From NCBI RefSeq assembly GCF_014230465.1, contig NZ_JAAXCY010000017.1, positions 1 through 64,000 of the forward strand: DNA of 64,000 bases. Reading direction: 5' to 3'. Shown piece after piece: positions 26,494-36,027 of this stretch. Below the pieces are notes generated by a model. It saw only the letters and a list, made by a program, of their open reading frames with translations, made no database searches and was not told the origin of the DNA. The stretch's first letter is position 1. Every line of letters begins with the position of its first letter. A program made the position numbers and the translations under genes. Source of the DNA: Pseudomonas cremoris. Its GTDB lineage: Bacteria > Pseudomonadota > Gammaproteobacteria > Pseudomonadales > Pseudomonadaceae.

Positions 26494-27501
26494 TTACTTG
26501 GCGCCGCTGACTTGCTTGTACAGCGCGTCGGCATTCGCATTGGTCACCGGTACCCAAGGCAGGATGTAGTTCTTCGCGGTGCCGTCGCCCCATTTAACGT
26601 CCTTGGCGTAGCGTTCCCAGATCACTGACTTGGGTTTGTAGTCGTCACCGGCCAAGGCGCGCAAGGCTACGTCCAATGCGCCCTGGGACTGGGCCTGGGC
26701 GTCTTGCAGGAAGGTCGTGACTTCGTCTTTCTTGGCCGCCTGGATCGCATCCGGCATGCCATCGATGGACGTGACGGGCACGTCCTTGGAGGTCAATCCG
26801 TGGGACTTGAGCGCCTGTACGGCGCCGAGGGCCATGTCGTCGTTTTGTGCGATGACGCCGTTGATGCCTTTAGGGTGGGCATTCAGCCAGTCTTCAGTCA
26901 GCGTCATGGCTTGGGCGCGGTCCCAGTTGGCGGTCTTTTTCTCGATGATCTTGATGTCGGGGTGTTTGCTCAAGACTTCGAGCTCGCCTTTTTCGCGGTC
27001 GATCTGTGCCGACTGGCCAATTGGGCCCTGGATGATCACCACATTGCCCTTGCCATTGAGCTTGTCGACCATGGCCTGGGCCTGCAGGCGACCGCCTTCG
27101 ACGTCGTCGTTGCCCACGTAGGGCACCGAGGGGGCGGCGACCTTGGTGTTCGACGCGATCACGACTACGTCGTTGCTCATGGCTTGCTTCACCGTGCCGA
27201 CGCCGGCCTTGGTGTCGATGGGCACGAACAGGATGGCATCGTAGTGCTGGGTCACCATGTTTTCGATCTGGTTGTTCTGGGTCAGCGCGTCGTAGTTGCC
27301 ATCGAACACCGTCAACTGCACGGTGCCGTCTTTTACGGCAGGGTGTTCCTTGAGTTCACGCACCCAGTTCTGCATGAACTGGCCCTTGAGGCCGTAGACC
27401 GCGGCGCCGACCTTGTAGGTCTTGCCATCGGCGGCCAGGGCGATGCTGCTGGCAAGCAGGGAGAGGGCCGCAGCGGCGGCGAAGGTCGTACCAAGTTTCA
27501 T
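26494..27501 (-). CDS. Periplasmic sugar/polyol-binding protein
   Basis: 335 aa. A signal peptide ends near residue 24 (SSIALAADGKTY). The mature part has the ribose/galactose-type fold (YGLKGQFMQNWVRELKEH, DAILFVPIDTKAGVGTVKQA, NDDMALGAVQALKSHGL). It should deliver a sugar or polyol to an ABC importer, but no cognate ATPase or permease lies in the window: the gene is followed only by the dehydrogenase and preceded by 477 bp of noncoding sequence. It must share another transporter or be a remnant or relocated pair. The ATG at 27501 follows a GGGGTG ribosome-site-like stretch. Confidence 0.88.
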   Translation of the reverse strand: MKLGTTFAAAAALSLLASSIALAADGKTYKVGAAVYGLKGQFMQNWVRELKEHPAVKDGTVQLTVFDGNYDALTQNNQIENMVTQHYDAILFVPIDTKAGVGTVKQAMSNDVVVIASNTKVAAPSVPYVGNDDVEGGRLQAQAMVDKLNGKGNVVIIQGPIGQSAQIDREKGELEVLSKHPDIKIIEKKTANWDRAQAMTLTEDWLNAHPKGINGVIAQNDDMALGAVQALKSHGLTSKDVPVTSIDGMPDAIQAAKKDEVTTFLQDAQAQSQGALDVALRALAGDDYKPKSVIWERYAKDVKWGDGTAKNYILPWVPVTNANADALYKQVSGAK

Positions 27502-27978
27502 GATGAGCACCCCATTTATTGTTGTAGTCAGTCGTTCATTCATTGCCTTGTCGTGAACATATGTTTATCAAATGAAAATCTGATCAGTCAAATCATTTTG
27601 CGTAAAACTTGAAAATAGGCAAATTAAAGGGTTTTGTGGATTTTCTCTGTGCGTATGGCACGAATTTTGTTGGTTTCTCTCTGTTATTAATTTCACTGTC
27701 TGATCATATGATCGATTCGTTATGCTACGGTTTACAGATCTTGTAATAGTTTTGCGCTGTGGGCATTTTCTGTTTCGACTGTACGATTCAAGTCCTTTTC
27801 TCATTGCAGGACTTGCATGAACACCCTCTCGGAGCCTCCCAGTCGTCTTTCCCCAAGACACCCACTGCCGCCGTTCTCTCTGAAACATCCCGTATTCCGA
27901 CTGCTAGCCTTGTACCGGTCCACTGACCGCGCCTTGCCGTGCCCGGCATTCTGAAAATCGACTGAAGAGACTCAATAA
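27502..27978. promoter_or_regulatory. 477-bp AT-rich divergent promoter region with palindromes
   Basis: No gene is visible. AACATATGTT (27556-27565) and GATCATATGATC (27702-27713) are perfect palindromes 136 bp apart, and CTGATCAG occurs at about 27580-27587. They could be operators for the unseen regulator of the binding-protein/dehydrogenase pair. A plus-strand TGGCACG-N4-TTGTT at 27656-27671 resembles a sigma-54 promoter but lacks the essential GC at -12. I could not recognise a manganese riboswitch upstream of the TerC gene. Confidence 0.5.
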
Positions 27979-29535
27979 ATGGAATGGTTAGCGGATCCAA
28001 CGGCCTGGCTCGGCCTGTTGACCTTGATTGTGCTGGAACTGGTGCTGGGCATCGACAACCTGGTGTTTATCGCGATTCTTGCGGACAAATTGCCACCTGA
28101 GCAGCGCGACCGTGCGCGCTTGATCGGCTTGTCCCTGGCGTTGCTGATGCGTCTGGGCTTGCTCGCGAGTATTTCCTGGTTGGTGACCCTCACCCAGCCG
28201 CTGTTCGAAGTGTTCGACAAGAGTTTCTCCGGCCGTGACCTGATCATGCTGTTTGGTGGTGTGTTCCTGTTGTTCAAGGCCACCATGGAATTGCACGAAC
28301 GCCTGGAAGGCCATGTGGCCCAGCGCACTGGCAATGCGGCCTATGCGATGTTCTGGCCGATCGTGGCGCAGATCGTAGTGCTCGACGCCGTGTTCTCCCT
28401 GGACGCGGTGATCACCGCCGTGGGCATGGTGGATGAACTGGCAGTGATGATGATCGCTGTGATCATTTCCATTGGCTTGATGATTGTCGCGAGCAAGCCG
28501 TTGACCCGTTTCGTCAACGCGCACCCCACAGTGATCATGCTGTGCCTGGGCTTCCTGATGATGATTGGTTTTGCCCTGACCGCCGAAGGCCTGGGTTTCC
28601 ATATTCCGAAGGGCTACCTGTACGCGGCCATTGGTTTCTCGATTCTGATCGAAGTGTTCAACCAGATTGCCCGCGCTCGTCGCAAGAAATCGGCGCAGGG
28701 CACGTTGCCGATCCGAGAGCGAACTGCTCACGCAGTGATGCGCTTGCTGGGCGGCCGCAGCCTGGCAGTGGAAGAGGTGGGCGAAGACGTTGCCGACCTG
28801 TTGGGCGAACCGGACGCCGTGCAAGGCCCGCTGTTCGACCGTCGCGAGCGCGTGATGATCAGCGGTGTACTGCAATTGGCCGAGCGACCGATTCGCAGCT
28901 TGATGAAGCCACGCGCCAAGGTTGACTACATCGACCTGGCCGACGACCCCGAGAGCATTCGCCTGAAGCTGATGCATTCGTCCTACTCGCGTCTGCCACT
29001 GATCCGCAACGGCGCGGTGGATGAGCCGCTGGGCTTTGTGCACAAGAAGGAACTGCTCAAGGAATACCTGGCCGGCAACGAGCCCAACCTTGAGCATCTG
29101 GCGCGTCGGGCGATCAACCTGCTCGACAGCTTCTCGGTGCTCAATGCCCTTGAGCAGATGCGTCAGGAATCGACCCACATCGCGTTCGTGATCAACGAGT
29201 TCGGCGACTTCATGGGCGTGTTGAGCATGACCGACATTCTTGAGTCCATCGCCGGTGAGCTGCCTGACGCCAGCGAAATCGAGGGGCCAGACATCGTCGA
29301 GGAGGGGCAGGGGTTCCGCGTCAATGGCGCCTTGAACCTCAACCAGGTCCGCCAGCGCACTGGCTTCCAGGCGGTGGCCACCGAGGACTACCAGACCCTG
29401 GCCGGCCTGGTGATGAGCCTGTTGGACCGCCTGCCGGTGGTGGGCGACAGCCTGGTGCATGAAGGATGGCGCCTGACGGTCGCGGCTGTCGAAGAGCGCC
29501 GGGTGACTCAGGTGTTCATGGCACGTGAAACGTAA
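27979..29535 (+). CDS. TerC-family membrane protein with CBS pair and CorC domain
   Basis: 518 aa. The N-terminal half (residues 1-230) is a TerC/YoaE membrane domain with about seven segments and acidic residues in membrane helices ([32 protein letters not shown]). A CBS-domain pair follows ([25 protein letters not shown]-like [13 protein letters not shown]), and then a CorC/HlyC transporter-associated domain. Homologues such as E. coli YoaE and YegH are thought to handle metal ions, possibly manganese export; function here is inferred. It overlaps the convergent diguanylate cyclase by 20 bp. Confidence 0.88.
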   Translation: MEWLADPTAWLGLLTLIVLELVLGIDNLVFIAILADKLPPEQRDRARLIGLSLALLMRLGLLASISWLVTLTQPLFEVFDKSFSGRDLIMLFGGVFLLFKATMELHERLEGHVAQRTGNAAYAMFWPIVAQIVVLDAVFSLDAVITAVGMVDELAVMMIAVIISIGLMIVASKPLTRFVNAHPTVIMLCLGFLMMIGFALTAEGLGFHIPKGYLYAAIGFSILIEVFNQIARARRKKSAQGTLPIRERTAHAVMRLLGGRSLAVEEVGEDVADLLGEPDAVQGPLFDRRERVMISGVLQLAERPIRSLMKPRAKVDYIDLADDPESIRLKLMHSSYSRLPLIRNGAVDEPLGFVHKKELLKEYLAGNEPNLEHLARRAINLLDSFSVLNALEQMRQESTHIAFVINEFGDFMGVLSMTDILESIAGELPDASEIEGPDIVEEGQGFRVNGALNLNQVRQRTGFQAVATEDYQTLAGLVMSLLDRLPVVGDSLVHEGWRLTVAAVEERRVTQVFMARET

Positions 29536-30595
29536 AACGGTCCTTGCCCGTGTGCTTTGACTCATACAGCGCCTGGTCTGCCTTGATCATCGCCTGGTTC
29601 AAGGTTTCACCATCCTCCACCCGGGCCAATCCGATGCTGATGGTCACCGGGTGTTGGCTGGGTTCTTCACGCACGCGGCGACAGAGCAGGGCCGCCAACT
29701 GCTCGACGTCGTCGTGTCGCACTCCTGCCAGATAGATCCCGAACTCTTCGCCGCCCAGGCGGGCGTAGTCAAAGTCGACCATCACGCCCTTGATGTCTTG
29801 GGCCACGCGTTTAAGCACTTCGTCGCCAATATCGTGGCCATACACGTCGTTCACTTTCTTGAAATTGTCGATGTCGATCATTGCCAGGTAATGGTCATGG
29901 GTGCGTGGCTGATGGTCGAGCTTCTGTCCGGCGCTGGTCATGAAAGAACGGCGGTTAGGGATCTCGGTCAGCGGGTCGACGTAGGCCTGCTCCAGCAGCA
30001 GCTTGGCCATGATGTAGTTGCTCAACTTGAGTTGGCGCAGCTTCAAGAAGCTGTAGAGGGTGAGTGCGCTCAGGAAGACTGCGTAGAAGAGCACCATGGT
30101 GCCTTTGACTTCCAGCAGCGAGGTCTCGGTCAGGTAGAACGGGTTCAGCACCCCCCAAGTGATCAGCAGCGCGGTCACGAAGGACCAGCGGCTCAGCGGC
30201 AGTACCGAGGCGCTGTAAAGGATGGTCGAGGCACCGAGAATCAGCCAGCCGGGGTGCAGGACCATCGGCAAACCTTCGATCACCAAGCGAATGCCGGTCG
30301 CGATAATGCTGACAAAGGCCAGGTTGATCCATTGGAAGTAGCGCACGCGCCGGTTGAAGGCCAGTACCAGCAGGTTGATCACCAAGACGCTGAGAAAGAT
30401 CATCGAGTAGAAGGTAAAACCCTGCTGCCCGGGAAAACTGACGATCAGGTTGAACGCCAGCCAGATACTGATACTCGCGCCATAGACCAGCAGGCAGAAC
30501 GGCTTGAGTCGCTCGAAATCATGCTGGGCGAACTCACGTTGCAAGGCGGGCGAGGGGTGTTTCTTCAGGACTTCGGCTTCAATGGTCTTGAGCAT
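29516..30595 (-). CDS. Membrane-anchored diguanylate cyclase
   Basis: 359 aa. Residues about 30-185 contain six or so hydrophobic segments resembling a 7TM/MASE-like sensor. A C-terminal GGDEF domain has the active site GGEEF ([13 protein letters not shown]) and the metal Asp in [14 protein letters not shown]. The RxxD inhibitory site expected five residues before GGEEF is absent (VDFD instead), so product inhibition is probably weak. It makes cyclic di-GMP and is likely to influence biofilm or motility. It is convergent with the TerC gene. Confidence 0.9.
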   Translation of the reverse strand: MLKTIEAEVLKKHPSPALQREFAQHDFERLKPFCLLVYGASISIWLAFNLIVSFPGQQGFTFYSMIFLSVLVINLLVLAFNRRVRYFQWINLAFVSIIATGIRLVIEGLPMVLHPGWLILGASTILYSASVLPLSRWSFVTALLITWGVLNPFYLTETSLLEVKGTMVLFYAVFLSALTLYSFLKLRQLKLSNYIMAKLLLEQAYVDPLTEIPNRRSFMTSAGQKLDHQPRTHDHYLAMIDIDNFKKVNDVYGHDIGDEVLKRVAQDIKGVMVDFDYARLGGEEFGIYLAGVRHDDVEQLAALLCRRVREEPSQHPVTISIGLARVEDGETLNQAMIKADQALYESKHTGKDRFTFHVP

Positions 30596-30643
30596 TGCTG
30601 ACCCTGGTTCGGCTGAGACTGCTATGAGCAGCGTAGACCGTGG

Positions 30644-31009
30644 TCAGGGGCGTGCAAGGCGTGGTTTTGTCGGTTGACGGGCCTTGGTATAGCGCTTGAA
30701 GGTTTGTTCGACCAATTGCGCTTGACCCTCTTCGGGGCCGAACCCCTTGAGTTTTTCCATCAGCACGCCGTCCAGGTAGACGAGCAAAGTCGGCGTGCCT
30801 GTTACTTCGGGGTGCCTGGGGGTTTCTGCGCAATCGAGCACCAGGCTCACCACCCATGGGTATTTACTGGCGATCAATTCGAACAAGGGGCCGGCATCGG
30901 CACAAGCGGGGCAATGCTCTGAGACAAACAGCAGGAACACCGGGTGTGGCGTCTTCAGTAACCGTTGAAACTGTTCGGTATTGGCAATGGTGGCTGTGGC
31001 AATCCCCAT
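30644..31009 (-). CDS. Thioredoxin-like protein
   Basis: 121 aa. The redox motif CPAC (SEHCPACADAG) lies near residue 33 and the cis-proline region is TGTPTLLVYLDG. There is no signal peptide, so it is cytosolic. CPAC differs from the CGPC of thioredoxin and suggests a specialised thiol role or peroxide reduction partner. GGGAG lies 6 nt before the ATG. No partner gene is adjacent. Confidence 0.85.
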   Translation of the reverse strand: MGIATATIANTEQFQRLLKTPHPVFLLFVSEHCPACADAGPLFELIASKYPWVVSLVLDCAETPRHPEVTGTPTLLVYLDGVLMEKLKGFGPEEGQAQLVEQTFKRYTKARQPTKPRLARP

Positions 31010-31082
31010 GGAGATCTCCCTTATGCGTCGCGGGTTTTTGCCAACGCTAAGCTGGGGTATCGCAGCCGTCTACTGTCAACCT

Positions 31083-31331
31083 TCACAGGTCGGTGTCGCG
31101 TTCCAGTCGTTCGCGTTCCTTGCGCGCCTGGTTCGCGCATTTCTTGTATTCCTCATTGTCCCGGGAGGCCTTGGCCTTGCGGTAGCCGTGGTGGTTCTGG
31201 CCGGTGTAGTTGGTGCTCAAGACGTCGTGGAGCTTGCGCAGTTCTTCCTTGCAATCGCGGCGGTCGTTGCTGGCGGTGGCGCTGCCGGCGACCAGAAAGC
31301 AGAGTACTAGCAGAGTGAGTCGACACTTCAT
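31083..31331 (-). CDS. Small secreted charged protein, function unknown
   Basis: 82 aa. A signal peptide (residues 1-20, LTLLVLCFLVAGSATA-S) is followed by a very charged mature part with two cysteines (DCKEELRKLHDVL, and EEYKKCANQARKERERLE), which could form one disulfide. It is probably periplasmic. I do not recognise the family. AAGGA lies 10 nt upstream of the ATG. Confidence 0.7.
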   Translation of the reverse strand: MKCRLTLLVLCFLVAGSATASNDRRDCKEELRKLHDVLSTNYTGQNHHGYRKAKASRDNEEYKKCANQARKERERLERDTDL

Positions 31332-31583
31332 CGTGGCACGGTCCTTGTCGGCAGGGATGTGCCAAGGCTAGTCCAGCATGGGGATTTTTCCACGCCGCGA
31401 GCGCACTGCAATGGTGCGCGGTTACGCCGTTGTGGCGCACTCGGGTGGGGCCTGTCACCCCAGTGTGGGGCCTTGGGTAGCAATGTGAATTCTCGTGCTG
31501 GCGTAACGCCGTACTCGCCATGACACTCTATGTATCTGATTTATAAGCATTTTATTTCGATCATATTTTTCTGTTACGGCGTG

Positions 31584-31599
31584 TGGCACACTTTCTGCT
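31584..31599 (+). promoter_or_regulatory. Sigma-54 promoter (-24/-12) of the amino-acid ABC operon
   Basis: TGGCACACTTTCTGCT matches TGGCACG-N4-TTGCW in all key positions, with GG and GC separated by 10 bp. It starts 81 bp before the binding-protein ATG. RpoN control of amino-acid import is common in Pseudomonas; here it is predicted from sequence only. The 333-bp region 31332-31664 holds no gene. Confidence 0.7.
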
Positions 31600-31624
31600 G
31601 TTTATTCCGTTGTTACATACTAAG

Positions 31625-31640
31625 TTCCGGTATAGCGGAA
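31625..31640. promoter_or_regulatory. Candidate IclR-family operator
   Basis: TTCCG-GTATAG-CGGAA is a perfect 5-bp inverted repeat just downstream of the predicted RpoN start and upstream of the ribosome site. Its form resembles IclR-family sites, and an IclR gene lies in the same locus at 35254. It also overlaps a possible sigma-70 -10 element (TATAGC, with TTGTTA 15 bp upstream). Confidence 0.45.
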
Positions 31641-31664
31641 TACACAACTCCTGGAGTGCTTGTC

Positions 31665-32513
31665 ATGCATCACCGACCTTCCGTGTTTAAAGCGTGTGTT
31701 TTTCTCTTCGCCGCATCGGCTTCCCTCGCAAGCGTAGTGCAGGCGGCGGACAGCAAGCTCGATGATGTGCTCAAGCGTGGGCACCTGATCGTGGGTACAG
31801 GCAGTACCAATGCGCCGTGGCACTTCCAGGGAGCGGATGGCAAGTTGCAAGGTTTTGATATCGACATCGGCCGAATTGTGGCCAAGGGCTTGTTCAACGA
31901 CCCGAGCAAAGTCGAGTTTGTGGTGCAGTCTTCCGACGCACGGATTCCCAACCTGCTGACCGACAAGGTCGACATGAGTTGCCAGTTCATTACCGTCACC
32001 GCCAGCCGTGCACAGCAGGTCGCGTTCACCCTGCCGTACTACCGCGAAGGCGTGGGCCTGCTGCTGCCGAACAACAGCAAATACAAAGAGATCGAAGACC
32101 TGCAAGCCGCCGGCGACGGCGTGACCGTGGCCGTGCTGCAAAACGTGTATGCCGAAGAGCTGGTGCACCAGGCGCTGCCCAAAGCCAAGGTCGACCAGTA
32201 CGACAGCGTCGACCTGATGTACCAGGCCGTGAACTCCGGTCGCGCCGATGCGGCTGCCACCGACCAGTCCTCGGTCAAGTACCTGATGGTGCAGAACCCT
32301 GGCCGCTACCGCAGCCCGACCTACGCGTGGAGCCCACAGACCTACGCGTGCGCGGTCAAGCGTGGCGACCAGGACTGGTTGAACTTCGTCAACACCGCCC
32401 TGCATGAAGCCATGACCGGTGTGGAGTTCCCGACTTACAAGGCCTCGTTCAAGCAATGGTTTGGCGTGGACCTGCCGGAGCCGGCCATCGGCTTCCCGGT
32501 TGAGTTCAAGTAA
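31665..32513 (+). CDS. Amino-acid ABC transporter, periplasmic binding protein
   Basis: 282 aa. A signal peptide ends near residue 25 (LASVVQAADS). The family 3 solute-binding pattern follows: LIVGTGSTNAPWHFQGADGK, LQGFDIDIGRIVAKGL and the variable DMSCQFITVTASRAQQVAF. It captures a polar amino acid for the permeases encoded downstream. The start is the ATG at 31665, 8 nt after GGAG; the longer frame upstream runs into the promoter. First gene of a four-gene importer operon followed by ridA. Confidence 0.93.
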   Translation: MHHRPSVFKACVFLFAASASLASVVQAADSKLDDVLKRGHLIVGTGSTNAPWHFQGADGKLQGFDIDIGRIVAKGLFNDPSKVEFVVQSSDARIPNLLTDKVDMSCQFITVTASRAQQVAFTLPYYREGVGLLLPNNSKYKEIEDLQAAGDGVTVAVLQNVYAEELVHQALPKAKVDQYDSVDLMYQAVNSGRADAAATDQSSVKYLMVQNPGRYRSPTYAWSPQTYACAVKRGDQDWLNFVNTALHEAMTGVEFPTYKASFKQWFGVDLPEPAIGFPVEFK

Positions 32514-32565
32514 ATCGTAAACGCTGGGGCGCCGCCGACGGCGCCTCATTCAGGTACTGCCGACC

Positions 32566-33228
32566 ATGAACTATCAGTTGAACTTTGCCGCCGTGTGGCG
32601 CGACTTCCCCAGCTTGCTGGCGGGGCTCGGCCTGGGCCTAGAGCTGGCGCTGTTGTCGATCGCCATCGGCTGCGTTATCGGTTTGATGATGGCGTTTGCC
32701 ATGCTGTCCAAGCACCGCGCGTTGCGAATCTTCGCTTCGGTGTACGTGACGGTGATCCGCAATACGCCGATCCTCGTGCTGATCCTGTTGATCTACTTTG
32801 CGTTGCCGAGCCTTGGGATTCGTCTCGACAAAATCCCTTCGTTCATCATCACCCTGTCGTTGTACGCCGGTGCCTATCTGACCGAAGTATTCCGCGCCGG
32901 GCTGTTGAATATTCCCAAGGGTTTGCGTGAAGCCGGGTTGGCCATCGGCTTGGGCGAATGGCGTATCCGCGCCTACATCACCGTACCGGTGATGCTGCGC
33001 AACGTGCTGCCCGCGCTGTCGAACAACTTCATTTCGCTGTTCAAGGACACCTCGCTGGCTGCTGCGATTGCGGTACCGGAGCTGACCTATTACGCCCGCA
33101 AGATCAACGTCGAAAGCTACCGGGTGATTGAAACCTGGCTGGTCACGACGGCGCTCTACGTGGCTGCCTGTTACCTCATTGCCATGCTGCTCCGTTACCT
33201 GGAACAGCGTCTGGCGATCCGTCGTTAA
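32566..33228 (+). CDS. Amino-acid ABC transporter permease (HisM/GlnP type)
   Basis: 220 aa with about five membrane segments. The EAA loop is EAGLAIGLGEWRIRAYITVP near residue 130, which contacts the ATPase. The N-terminus LPSLLAGLGLGLELALLSIA is typical of polar amino-acid permeases. It is 11 nt from the second permease; the two should form a heterodimer in the inner membrane. Confidence 0.93.
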   Translation: MNYQLNFAAVWRDFPSLLAGLGLGLELALLSIAIGCVIGLMMAFAMLSKHRALRIFASVYVTVIRNTPILVLILLIYFALPSLGIRLDKIPSFIITLSLYAGAYLTEVFRAGLLNIPKGLREAGLAIGLGEWRIRAYITVPVMLRNVLPALSNNFISLFKDTSLAAAIAVPELTYYARKINVESYRVIETWLVTTALYVAACYLIAMLLRYLEQRLAIRR

Positions 33229-33239
33229 GGAGGGCTTTC

Positions 33240-33902
33240 ATGTACGAGTCCCCAAGCTGGCTGCATGAGTTGTGGATCGCCCGGGATACCCTGTGGGCGG
33301 GCTTTCAAGCCAGTGTTTATGTCTCTGCGCTGGCGATTATCTTCGGCACCCTGATCGGCATTGTCGCCGGGTTGATCCTGACCTACGGCAAGTTCTGGAT
33401 GCGTGCACCGTTTCGCCTGTATGTCGATCTGATCCGTGGCACACCGGTGTTTGTGCTGGTGCTGGCGTGTTTCTACATGCTGCCGGCACTCGGTTGGCAG
33501 ATCACTGCGTTCCAGGCCGGTGCGGTCGGGCTTACATTGTTCTGTGGCTCACACGTGTCGGAAATCGTGCGCGGTGCGCTGCAAGCCATTCCCCGTGGGC
33601 AACTGGAAGCGGGCAAGGCGATCGGCCTGACGTTCTACCAGTCCCTCGGCTATGTGCTGCTGCCCCAGGCGTTGCGCCAGATCCTGCCGACCTGGGTCAA
33701 TTCCTCCACGGAAATCGTCAAGGCCTCGACCTTGTTGTCGGTAATCGGCGTAGCCGAGTTGCTGCTCAGTACCCAGCAAGTCATCGCGCGCACGTTCATG
33801 ACGCTGGAGTTCTACCTGTTCGCGGGTTTTCTGTTCTTTGTCATCAACTACGCCATCGAGTTATTCGGGCGCTACATTGAAAAGCGGGTGGCCTTGCCAT
33901 GA
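33240..33902 (+). CDS. Amino-acid ABC transporter permease, second subunit
   Basis: 220 aa with about five membrane segments. The EAA loop is [20 protein letters not shown], and [19 protein letters not shown] is the conserved second helix region. GGAGG is just upstream of its ATG. Its stop overlaps the ATPase start (ATGA), indicating coupled translation. Confidence 0.93.
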   Translation: MYESPSWLHELWIARDTLWAGFQASVYVSALAIIFGTLIGIVAGLILTYGKFWMRAPFRLYVDLIRGTPVFVLVLACFYMLPALGWQITAFQAGAVGLTLFCGSHVSEIVRGALQAIPRGQLEAGKAIGLTFYQSLGYVLLPQALRQILPTWVNSSTEIVKASTLLSVIGVAELLLSTQQVIARTFMTLEFYLFAGFLFFVINYAIELFGRYIEKRVALP

Positions 33903-34681
33903 ACCAACCTCAAACCAACCAACCGCTGCTGAACATCCGTGGCCTGCGTAAACAGTATGGCGAGGTCGAAGTGCTCAAGGGCGTCGACCTGTCCATGCAG
34001 CGCGGCAACGTGGTGACGTTGATCGGCTCCAGCGGCTCGGGCAAGACCACCTTGCTGCGGTGCGTCAACTTGCTGGAAGAATTCCAGGGTGGCCAGATCA
34101 CGCTGGATGGCGAGTCCATCGGCTACAGCGAAGTCGCCGGCAAGCGTGTGCGCCATCCTGAGCGGGTGATTGCCCAGCACCGCGCAATGACCGGCATGGC
34201 GTTCCAGCAATTCAACCTGTTTCCGCACCTGACTGCCTTGCAAAACGTCACCCTCGGCCTGCTCAAGGTCAAGAAGATGGGCAAGGACGAAGCCGTGGCC
34301 CTGGCAGAAAAATGGCTGGAGCGCGTCGGCCTGCTGGAGCGTCGCAACCACTTCCCCGGGCAGCTTTCCGGTGGCCAGCAACAGCGCGTGGCGATTGCCC
34401 GCGCCATTGCGATGAACCCCAGCCTGATGCTGTTTGACGAAGTCACCTCGGCCCTCGACCCGGAGCTGGTGGGCGAAGTGCTCAGCGTGATCAAGGGGCT
34501 GGCAGAGGAGGGCATGACCATGTTGCTGGTCACCCACGAAATGCGCTTTGCCTATGAAGTCTCGGACAAGATCGTATTCATGAACCAGGGCCGCATTGAA
34601 GAGCAGGGCACCTCGAAGGATATCTTCGAACGCCCGCAATCGCCGCGCCTGGCGGAATTTTTGAAGAACATTCGTTTTTAA
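33899..34681 (+). CDS. Amino-acid ABC transporter ATPase
   Basis: 260 aa. Walker A is [13 protein letters not shown], the signature [15 protein letters not shown], Walker [14 protein letters not shown], and the switch His is in [10 protein letters not shown]. It energises uptake by the two permeases encoded immediately upstream. The start overlaps the permease stop. It ends 15 nt before ridA. Confidence 0.95.
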   Translation: MNQPQTNQPLLNIRGLRKQYGEVEVLKGVDLSMQRGNVVTLIGSSGSGKTTLLRCVNLLEEFQGGQITLDGESIGYSEVAGKRVRHPERVIAQHRAMTGMAFQQFNLFPHLTALQNVTLGLLKVKKMGKDEAVALAEKWLERVGLLERRNHFPGQLSGGQQQRVAIARAIAMNPSLMLFDEVTSALDPELVGEVLSVIKGLAEEGMTMLLVTHEMRFAYEVSDKIVFMNQGRIEEQGTSKDIFERPQSPRLAEFLKNIRF

Positions 34682-34696
34682 TCAGGAGCACATTTT

Positions 34697-35086
34697 ATGA
34701 GCATTACTCGTTACGGCACCGGCAGCACCGCCGGCGGCGGCCAGCCTCGTCCTTTCGCCCGTGCGGTGGAAGCGGACGGCTGGCTCTACGTCTCGGGCCA
34801 GGTGCCAGCGGTGGACGGTGAAATCATCAGCGGTGGCATCGTCGAGCAAACCCGCCAGACCATGCGCAACGTGGTCGCGATCCTTGAGGAGGCTGGCTAC
34901 GAATTGAAAGACGTGGTGCGCGTGGGCGTATGGCTGGAAGACCCGCGGGATTTCTGGAGTTTCAACAAGGTGTTCGGCGAATACTTCACCCCGGAACACG
35001 CCCCGGCACGCGCCTGTGTGCAGGCCAACATGATGGTGGATTGCAAGGTGGAGATTGATTGCGTGGCCTACAAGAAAAAAGGCTAA
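34697..35086 (+). CDS. RidA-family enamine/imine deaminase
   Basis: 129 aa. YVSGQVPAVDGEII and the C-terminal ARACVQANMMVDCKVEIDCVAY match the YjgF/RidA family, where the arginine of this motif binds the carboxylate of the imine. RidA hydrolyses reactive 2-aminoacrylate-type enamines released by PLP-dependent dehydratases. That fits the PLP deaminase encoded 1 kb downstream. AGGAG lies 9 nt before the ATG. Confidence 0.92.
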   Translation: MSITRYGTGSTAGGGQPRPFARAVEADGWLYVSGQVPAVDGEIISGGIVEQTRQTMRNVVAILEEAGYELKDVVRVGVWLEDPRDFWSFNKVFGEYFTPEHAPARACVQANMMVDCKVEIDCVAYKKKG

Positions 35087-35119
35087 ATGCCCCACTCTTG
35101 AGATCAGCGCAGATCAAAT

Positions 35120-35206
35120 GTGGGAGCGGGCTTGCTCGCGAATGCGGCCTGTCAGTGAATGCACTTGTCACTGAACCACCGCATTCGCGAGCAAGCCCGC
35201 TCCCAC
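35120..35206. repeat. REP pair (REPIN)
   Basis: Inverted GTGGGAGCGGGCTTGC copies, extended by AATGCGG/CCGCATT, between ridA and the IclR gene, where it may separate two transcription units. Confidence 0.93.
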
Positions 35207-35253
35207 AGGGGATTTGTGTTGTTAGCAATATTTTGAACGGGACCGAAACTGCC

Positions 35254-36018
35254 ATGACCGAAGACACCATCAAGCGCCGCGCCAAAGGACTGGACCGTGC
35301 GTTCGATATCCTCGATTTTCTCAAGGAAATCGGCCAGCCCTTGCGCCCGAATGATATTGCCAGCGGCATCGGCAGCCCCAAGTCCACTGTCTACGAATTG
35401 GTCGCGTCTCTGCTGGAGCGACGCATCCTGGAAACCGTGGGCAAGGATGGTCACGTCTACCTTGGCCGCCAACTGTATTTTCTCGGACAAGCGCATTTGC
35501 GCCATTTTGATCTGACCCGTGAGGCCGACCACGCCTTGCAGGAGATCGTCAGCCAGACCCACGAAACCGCGCAGATGTGCCTGCTCAACGGGCGCAAATA
35601 CACGGTGGCGCTGATGCGCGAGGGTGAGCGGCATTTCCGTATTTCCTCGGACATCGGTGAAAACGCGCCGATCCCTTGGACCGCCTCCGGGCGCCTGCTG
35701 CTGGGGCACTTGAGCGATCAGCAGATCATTGACCTGATCGATCATGACGACTTCATCCTGCCGGACGGCCAGCGTTTGCCGCTGGACACCTTCCTGGCGC
35801 AAATCCGTCAGGCCACCCTCGATGGCTTCTTTTCCTTCGACAGCGTGGCCGACACCTTTACCCATTGCTTTGCCGCCCCGGTGCGGGACGGGCAAGGCAT
35901 CAGCATTGCGACGTTGTGCATCGTCGCCCCTCGGGCCGATGCCATCAAACACTACAACGACTATCGCCGGGTGTTGATCGAAAGCGCCAACAACCTGGCC
36001 CGTCGCATTAACGAATAG
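35254..36018 (+). CDS. IclR-family transcriptional regulator
   Basis: 254 aa. An N-terminal winged helix (RPNDIASGIGSPKSTVYELV, residues about 30-50) and a C-terminal IclR effector domain (QMCLLNGRKYTVALMREGE, ENAPIPWTASGRLLLGHL). It is followed after 9 nt by the deaminase gene and probably controls it and the upstream importer in response to the amino acid or its 2-oxo acid. The start is the ATG before TEDTIKRR; the longer open frame reads through the REP pair and is rejected. Confidence 0.92.
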   Translation: MTEDTIKRRAKGLDRAFDILDFLKEIGQPLRPNDIASGIGSPKSTVYELVASLLERRILETVGKDGHVYLGRQLYFLGQAHLRHFDLTREADHALQEIVSQTHETAQMCLLNGRKYTVALMREGERHFRISSDIGENAPIPWTASGRLLLGHLSDQQIIDLIDHDDFILPDGQRLPLDTFLAQIRQATLDGFFSFDSVADTFTHCFAAPVRDGQGISIATLCIVAPRADAIKHYNDYRRVLIESANNLARRINE

Positions 36019-36027
36019 GAGCATTTC

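Noticed and set aside
27656..27671. Sigma-54-like element TGGCACG-N4-TTGTT upstream of the TerC gene
   Set aside because: The invariant GC at -12 is GT, and it lies over 300 bp from the gene.
27720..27978. Possible yybP-ykoY manganese riboswitch upstream of the TerC-family gene
   Set aside because: I could not find the conserved riboswitch sequence blocks or a terminator hairpin near the start codon.
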